This document shows positions 6,636 to 10,605 of a stretch of DNA of 10,605 nucleotides, piece after piece. Under the pieces are notes generated by a model. The model was not told the DNA's origin. It made no database searches and was given only the letters and a program-made list of their open reading frames with translations. The stretch is from JBIICS01 sp044238735. Its GTDB lineage: Bacteria > Bacteroidota > Bacteroidia > UBA4408. Location: the NCBI GenBank assembly GCA_044238735.1, contig JBIICS010000099.1, positions 1 to 10,605 of the forward strand. The letters are read 5' to 3'. A program made the position numbers and the translations under genes. The stretch's first letter is position 1; each line of letters opens with the position of its first letter.

Positions 6636-7196
6636 CTATAATTTTGAAATAATTTCTTCACTTAAAGGACTTACTGATGAGGAGAAAAAATTTAGTAAAT
6701 TTCCATTTTCATCTACCAGGTATTTGCAAAAATTCCAATCGGGAGATTTATCATTCCAGCCATTTTTACTTTTATCAGTTAGCCATTTATATAAATCATG
6801 CTGATCGTTTCCTAAAACAGAAACTTTTTCTGTTAAAGTAAAAGTAACTCCGTAGTTCTTTTCACAAAAATTTTTTATCTCGTTGTTGTTACCCGGCTCT
6901 TGTCCGCCAAAATTATTTGCAGGAACACCAATAATTTCTAAGCCCTGCTTTTTAAGATTATACAACTCCTGTAACTGCTTGTATTGAGGCGTATAGCCGC
7001 ACTCGGAAGCAACATTAACAACTAATATTTTTTTTCCTTTAAAATCAGCAAGATTTAAATCTTTACCGTTAATTGTTTTAAGTTTAATTTCGTAGATACT
7101 CATATTGGAGTTTAATATTTCACCGGGTTTATTTTTAACTTCTTTGCAACTAAACAAAACCAGTAATGGGTATAAAATTTTCTTTAGTAATGTCAT
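6636..7196 (-). CDS. Glutathione peroxidase family protein (probable thiol peroxidase), probable lipoprotein
   Basis: This enzyme family reduces hydrogen peroxide and organic hydroperoxides. The 186-residue protein has the peroxidatic cysteine (not selenocysteine) at Cys66 in ASECGYTPQY, the Gln99 motif NNFGGQEPG (94-102), and Trp154-Asn155 in PDWNFCKYL, which together complete the Cys-Gln-Trp-Asn catalytic set. Cys111 in NFCEKNYGVTF aligns with the resolving cysteine of thioredoxin-dependent family members such as yeast Gpx3, so thioredoxin rather than glutathione is the likely reductant (inference). An extra cysteine, Cys157, replaces a residue usually not cysteine. The N-terminus (MTLLKKILYPLLVLFSC) looks like a lipoprotein signal with acceptor Cys17, although Phe at -2 is not ideal; the first residues of the core enzyme follow at about 32. 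An internal ATG at residue 32 could give a cytosolic form. DUF2452 follows one base later. Confidence 0.94.
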   Translation of the reverse strand: MTLLKKILYPLLVLFSCKEVKNKPGEILNSNMSIYEIKLKTINGKDLNLADFKGKKILVVNVASECGYTPQYKQLQELYNLKKQGLEIIGVPANNFGGQEPGNNNEIKNFCEKNYGVTFTLTEKVSVLGNDQHDLYKWLTDKSKNGWNDKSPDWNFCKYLVDENGNLLNFFSSSVSPLSEEIISKL

Positions 7197-7251
7197 ATAT
7201 ATTTAACCAAAATAAAAGCTATTTGTTTAAAAATCACTTTTAATTCATTTC

Positions 7252-7281
7252 AAAAAAAATAGCCCTCTAAAAGGGCTATTT
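7252..7281 (-). terminator. Rho-independent terminator of the hppA-YceI gene
   Basis: A perfect 10-base-pair stem, AAATAGCCCT (7257-7266) with AGGGCTATTT (7272-7281), encloses a 5-base loop. On the minus strand the stem runs into eight T (the A run at 7252-7259), so it terminates the gene whose stop codon is at 7306. On the plus strand the stem is followed by TATTTTT, so it may work weakly in both directions. It also insulates the downstream peroxidase gene. Confidence 0.88.
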
Positions 7282-7305
7282 ATTTTTAAAAATTAATATT
7301 CTTAA

Positions 7306-10104
7306 TTATTGGTTTGGATATGCATCAATGGAGAAGTTTAACGTAACTTCTTTACCCACCATTCCTCCGTCGCCACCAATTTTAAAATCCATACGGTTAA
7401 TCTTGGTTTGACCTTTAAATCCATAAACTGAAATTTTACCCTCTTCCGACTCAATTTCCATTGAACCTAAATAATTAAATTTAATTTCAGCTGGCTTGGT
7501 TACGCCTTTCAAGGTTATATCCCCTTTTGCGATATAAGCATAGTTACAGCCCTCTTCACAGTTTTCGCACTTTTTGATTTCAGAAGCCGTAAAAGTAGCT
7601 TTAGGGAATTTGGCAACATCAAAATTGCTTTCTTTTTCTTTTAAATGAGAATCACGCATTGAATTTCCTGAAGAGAGCGTATTCATGTCTAAAGAAATAA
7701 AAACTTTAGAACTAGCCAGATTAGAATCAATTTTAATATAACCCGAATCAATTACCAATGAACCTTCGTTAGTAGTTAATAAGTGACTTACACTATAATT
7801 AACAGGAGAATGAGATCCATCTATCACATATTCACCAACAGCTGCAGAAAGATCAGCTTTTGCAACCGGAGCGTTTTCCTCTGTTTTTACACCTTTTTCA
7901 GCTTCAGCTTCAGAACCGGAAGTATGTCCACCCAATAGTGGAGCAAGAGTTAAACCCACCAAACAAGACAATTTAATTAAGATATTCATAGATGGACCTG
8001 ATGTATCTTTAAACGGGTCACCAACAGTATCCCCAACTACGGCTGCTTTGTGAGGATCGGATTTTTTATAGAAAATTTCTTTTTTTCCATTCACTTCAAT
8101 TTCAACACCCTTTTCGAACGATTTTTTTGCATTATCCCAGGCACCACCGGCATTGTTTTGAAAAATAGCCCACAAAACACCTGAAACCGTAACACCTGCC
8201 ATATAAGCACCCAAAGCTTCGGCACCCATTATTAAACCAACTATAATAGGAGTTACAATAGTAATAATACCAGGCAACATCATCTCGCGAAGGGCTGCAG
8301 CTGTAGAGATTTCAACACACTTACCATATTCTGGTTTTGCCTTTCCTTCCATGATACCCGGAATTTCGCGGAACTGACGACGAACTTCGTTTACCATATC
8401 CATTGCCGCTTTACCAACTGAATTCATAGCCAGAGCAGAAAAAACAACCGGAATCATACCACCTATAAATAAAGCCGCTAAAACTTTGGCATCAAAAATA
8501 TTAATACCGTTAATTCCAGTAAATGTTACGTAAGCAGCAAATAAAGCTAAAGCTGTTAAAGCAGCAGAGGCAATAGCAAAACCTTTTCCAATAGCTGCAG
8601 TTGTATTCCCTACAGAATCTAAGATATCTGTCTTTTCGCGTACTTCGGCAGGCAACTCACTCATTTCTGCAACACCACCGGCGTTATCTGCAATTGGACC
8701 AAAGGCATCAATTGCCAACTGCATAGCCGTGTTAGCCATCATAGCAGAGGCCGCAATACCAACACCATAAAATCCGGCTAACGCGTATGCGCCCCAAATG
8801 GCGCCCGCAAATAAAATAACCGGCATTGCAGTAGACAACATACCAGTCCCTAAACCAGCTATAATATTAGTTGCTGCACCAGTAGCCGATTTCTGAACGA
8901 TATCTAAAATTGGCTTTTTACCTAAACCGGTGTAATATTCAGTTATATAAGAAATGGCACCTCCTACAAACATACCTATTATAACTGCATAAAATACATT
9001 CATTGAAGTGGTTGTTGTAACCGCAAACTCACCCGCATTAAATACTTTCATTGAAATTGTTTCGGGTAACATTATTTTAATTAAAAAGTAAGATGCCGCT
9101 AAAGACAATAAAATTGAAATCCAGTTACCACGATTTAACGCAGCCTGAACCGAATTGGTATCTGCTTTTCCATTATCACTCACGCTTACAAAATAACTGG
9201 CCACTATGGAAGCCAATAAACCAACAGCGGCAATAAACAAAGGCAATAAAATTGGGCCAATACCATCATAAGGAATACCCTGTACCGAACCATTAGCAGC
9301 AATAAAATCGCGTATTACATAATTTCCTAATACCATTGAAGCTAAAACCGTTGCAACATAAGAACCAAATAAATCGGCGCCCATACCGGCTACATCCCCA
9401 ACGTTATCACCAACATTATCAGCAATTGTAGCAGGGTTACGCGGATCATCCTCCGGAATACCAGCTTCAACTTTACCCACTAAATCTGCTCCCACATCGG
9501 CTGCTTTGGTATAAATACCTCCTCCAACGCGAGCAAACAAGGCAATACTTTCTGCACCTACCGAGAAACCAGCTAAAACCTCTAAAACCTGTGTCATGGC
9601 TTCATAGCCTCCGTTTGCAATGCTACCGCCCATAAATTTCTGGAAGAAAAGTATAAATAGCATACTCAAACCTAAAACAGCCAATCCGGCAACACCCAAT
9701 CCCATTACAGTACCACCTGTAAAAGAAACTTTTAAAGCTTGAGAAAGAGAAGTTCGGGCAGCTTGAGTTGTCCTAACATTAGCTTTGGTTGCAATACGCA
9801 TTCCGATAAAACCGGCTAAAGCACTAAAAAATGCGCCTAAAACAAAGGCTACAACTATTAATATATGGGAAGTTGTAACTATTTGAGATAACCAACCCAG
9901 CAATGCACCACCAATTACAACGAACACCGCTAAAATTCTGTACTCAGCCTTCAAAAAAGCCATCGCACCTTCGGCTACGTATCCACCAATTTCTTTCATA
10001 CGGTCGTTACCCGCATCTTGTTTGTTAACCCAGGCAGCTTTTACCGCCATAATAATAAGACCTAATATTCCTAAGGCCGGTACTAAATACAAAATAGAAT
10101 TCAT
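7306..10104 (-). CDS. hppA: Membrane-bound pyrophosphatase (K+-dependent, proton-pumping type) fused to a C-terminal YceI domain
   Basis: Residues 1 to about 727 are a complete membrane pyrophosphatase, which couples pyrophosphate hydrolysis to ion export. Visible active-site blocks are TKAADVGADLVGK (199-211), EDDPRNPATIADNVGDNVGD (218-237), QLAIDAFGPIADNAGG (462-477) and HKAAVVGDTVGDPFKDTSGP (685-704). GNTTAAIGKG (499-508) has Ala503 where K+-independent enzymes have Lys. The transport glutamate is Glu185 in helix 5 (GAESIALF), while helix 6 has GADLFGSY with no Glu; this is the pattern of Flavobacterium-type H+ pumps. After the last helix (about 706-726) comes a charged linker (727-755), then a YceI domain (756-931) with YVIDGSHSPVNYSVSH, RDSHLKEKESNFDVAKFPKA, GDITLKGVTKP and a final IDAYPNQ. 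YceI domains are periplasmic lipocalin-like ligand binders. The protein is about 200 residues longer than usual. The ATG at 10104 gives a hydrophobic first helix. Confidence 0.97.
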   Translation of the reverse strand: MNSILYLVPALGILGLIIMAVKAAWVNKQDAGNDRMKEIGGYVAEGAMAFLKAEYRILAVFVVIGGALLGWLSQIVTTSHILIVVAFVLGAFFSALAGFIGMRIATKANVRTTQAARTSLSQALKVSFTGGTVMGLGVAGLAVLGLSMLFILFFQKFMGGSIANGGYEAMTQVLEVLAGFSVGAESIALFARVGGGIYTKAADVGADLVGKVEAGIPEDDPRNPATIADNVGDNVGDVAGMGADLFGSYVATVLASMVLGNYVIRDFIAANGSVQGIPYDGIGPILLPLFIAAVGLLASIVASYFVSVSDNGKADTNSVQAALNRGNWISILLSLAASYFLIKIMLPETISMKVFNAGEFAVTTTTSMNVFYAVIIGMFVGGAISYITEYYTGLGKKPILDIVQKSATGAATNIIAGLGTGMLSTAMPVILFAGAIWGAYALAGFYGVGIAASAMMANTAMQLAIDAFGPIADNAGGVAEMSELPAEVREKTDILDSVGNTTAAIGKGFAIASAALTALALFAAYVTFTGINGINIFDAKVLAALFIGGMIPVVFSALAMNSVGKAAMDMVNEVRRQFREIPGIMEGKAKPEYGKCVEISTAAALREMMLPGIITIVTPIIVGLIMGAEALGAYMAGVTVSGVLWAIFQNNAGGAWDNAKKSFEKGVEIEVNGKKEIFYKKSDPHKAAVVGDTVGDPFKDTSGPSMNILIKLSCLVGLTLAPLLGGHTSGSEAEAEKGVKTEENAPVAKADLSAAVGEYVIDGSHSPVNYSVSHLLTTNEGSLVIDSGYIKIDSNLASSKVFISLDMNTLSSGNSMRDSHLKEKESNFDVAKFPKATFTASEIKKCENCEEGCNYAYIAKGDITLKGVTKPAEIKFNYLGSMEIESEEGKISVYGFKGQTKINRMDFKIGGDGGMVGKEVTLNFSIDAYPNQ
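7309..7839 (-). other. YceI-like domain at the C-terminus of the pyrophosphatase
   Basis: This segment encodes residues 756-931 of the hppA product. It matches YceI along its length: the IDGSHSPVNYSVSH opening, the VFISLDMNTLSSGNSMRDSHLKE centre, FDVAKFPKATFTAS, GDITLKGVTKPAEIKF, and the closing strand VGKEVTLNFSIDAY. Between two strands it has the cysteine cluster C-x2-C-x3-C (Cys846, 849 and 853). No stop codon, frameshift or in-frame Met separates it from the pyrophosphatase. Confidence 0.92.
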
Positions 10105-10154
10105 ACTTGTTTTTGTTGTTTATTTTTATCGATTTATTTCAATTATTAAGGGTG

Positions 10155-10185
10155 CAAAAGTAAAGTTTTAAGCTTAATTTTCAAA
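10155..10185 (-). promoter_or_regulatory. Bacteroidota sigma-A promoter of the hppA-YceI gene
   Basis: On the minus strand, TTTG (10182-10185) is followed by exactly 19 bases and then TACTTTTG (10155-10162). Both elements match the Bacteroidota consensus TTTG-N19-TAnnTTTG with no mismatch. Transcription would start near 10147-10150, leaving a 5' leader of about 45 bases before the ATG at 10104. This is the best promoter in the window. Confidence 0.87.
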
Positions 10186-10258
10186 TATTTATTCAACAAA
10201 CAGATATACAGCAGTTTAACTCGGCATTAAGAATAAAAAGACCAATTTTTAATAGAAA

Positions 10259-10290
10259 TTTGTCTATTTAATATAGTGTTTCTATATTTA
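10259..10290 (+). promoter_or_regulatory. Likely promoter of the Ig-like secreted protein gene, with overlapping inverted repeat
   Basis: TTTG (10259-10262), a 20-base spacer and TATATTTA (10283-10290) match the Bacteroidota promoter consensus except for the last base of the -7 element. The ATG at 10317 lies 26 bases downstream of the -7 box. An inverted repeat AATATAG-tgttt-CTATATT (10270-10288) covers the second half of the spacer and most of the -7 box, so a DNA-binding protein at this dyad could block the promoter. Confidence 0.5.
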
Positions 10291-10316
10291 AAGCAATTAT
10301 TTCGTTAAATTATTGT

Positions 10317-10605
10317 ATGAAAAATTTCAACTTTCTATTTTCAACGTTATTACTTCTTTTCATAAGTAATCTAAGTTTAAAAGCTCAATGTTTTGGTCCG
10401 CCCAATGCCGGCGATGTTACTCCGGCATCCATTACTCAATGTGCCTCTAATCCCTTAAATCTAACCCTTCAAAATCAGGATATTTCCCCCGGTATTATTT
10501 TTTATCAATGGCAAGTGTCGTTAGATGGCGGATCTACTTTCGCTAACATTAGCGGAGAAACCTCCACAACCCTAGTTGATTCTAGTTTAACGGTAGGCTC
10601 TTATG
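10317..10605 (+). CDS. Secreted Ig-like or adhesin-type surface protein, N-terminal part only
   Basis: Only the first 96 codons lie in the window, with no stop codon. A signal peptide (MKNFNFLFSTLLLLFISN..., residues 1-23) probably ends at KA|Q. The mature part begins QCFGPPNAGDVTPASITQC, with Cys25 and Cys42. It then continues with FYQWQVSLDGGSTFANISGE (residues 62-81), followed by TSTTL. The YQWQ-S-DGG-TF-I-G-TS pattern is the hallmark of an Ig-like/PKD-type repeat common in large extracellular Bacteroidota proteins, often multidomain and often exported by the type IX secretion system through a C-terminal signal that would lie outside the window. Function cannot be told from this part. It is divergent from hppA; the 212-base spacer holds a promoter for each gene. 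ATG 10317 is chosen because the signal peptide begins there. Confidence 0.85.
   Translation, partial: MKNFNFLFSTLLLLFISNLSLKAQCFGPPNAGDVTPASITQCASNPLNLTLQNQDISPGIIFYQWQVSLDGGSTFANISGETSTTLVDSSLTVGSY

Noticed and set aside
7197..7251. Possible promoter for the peroxidase gene (TTATTTTG on the minus strand)
   Set aside because: It has one mismatch in the -7 element and no TTTG at a proper distance; the region is AT-rich enough to give this by chance.
7546..7569. Heme c binding motif in the Cys cluster
   Set aside because: The motif reads CENCE, with no His after the second Cys, so it is not CxxCH.
7306..7926. Separate yceI gene downstream of hppA
   Set aside because: No stop codon divides it from hppA and no in-frame start lies close to the YceI domain, so it is part of one gene.

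Overview
This AT-rich window reads as the chromosome of a member of the Bacteroidota. The clues are promoter-like TTTG-N19/20-TAnnTTTG motifs in place of sigma-70 boxes, weak or absent Shine-Dalgarno sequences, signal peptides that end just before Gln (YA|Q, FS|Q, KA|Q), gene families typical of that phylum (DUF2452, LemA-TPM-TPM, the Flavobacterium-type pyrophosphatase) and an Ig-like surface protein at the right edge. I cannot place it at genus level. Most of the content is housekeeping. There is no tRNA, rRNA, CRISPR array, transposase or phage gene.

Layout. (1) 1-1796, plus strand: the 3' end of a chorismate-binding enzyme, most likely pabB, overlaps tilS (tRNA-Ile lysidine synthase). (2) 1874-4038, plus strand: a small conserved-looking hypothetical gene, then a LemA lipoprotein and two TPM-domain proteins. 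The second TPM protein starts at TTG, has one membrane helix and ends in a very glycine-rich tail. (3) 4040-5581, minus strand: a YifB/ComM-type AAA ATPase, convergent with the TPM operon and separated from it by one base. (4) 5699-6142, plus strand: an unrecognised small secreted protein, followed by a clear hairpin/T-tract terminator. (5) 6194-7196, minus strand: a glutathione-peroxidase-family lipoprotein gene and a DUF2452 gene, almost touching. (6) 7306-10104, minus strand: a membrane pyrophosphatase carrying a C-terminal YceI domain, with a textbook Bacteroidota promoter upstream and a strong terminator downstream. (7) 10317 to the right edge, plus strand: the start of a secreted Ig-like/adhesin-type protein, divergent from the pyrophosphatase gene.

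How the genes fit together. The lemA-TPM-TPM group looks like one cell-envelope operon. The peroxidase and DUF2452 genes look co-transcribed. The remaining genes look like independent units.

The most notable feature is the pyrophosphatase-YceI fusion. The C-terminus of membrane pyrophosphatases faces the outside of the cytoplasmic membrane, so the attached YceI domain would sit in the periplasm, where YceI proteins normally work. The same protein carries its transport glutamate in helix 5 rather than helix 6, and its YceI domain has an unusual cysteine cluster. I found no evidence of a wholly new multi-gene system.
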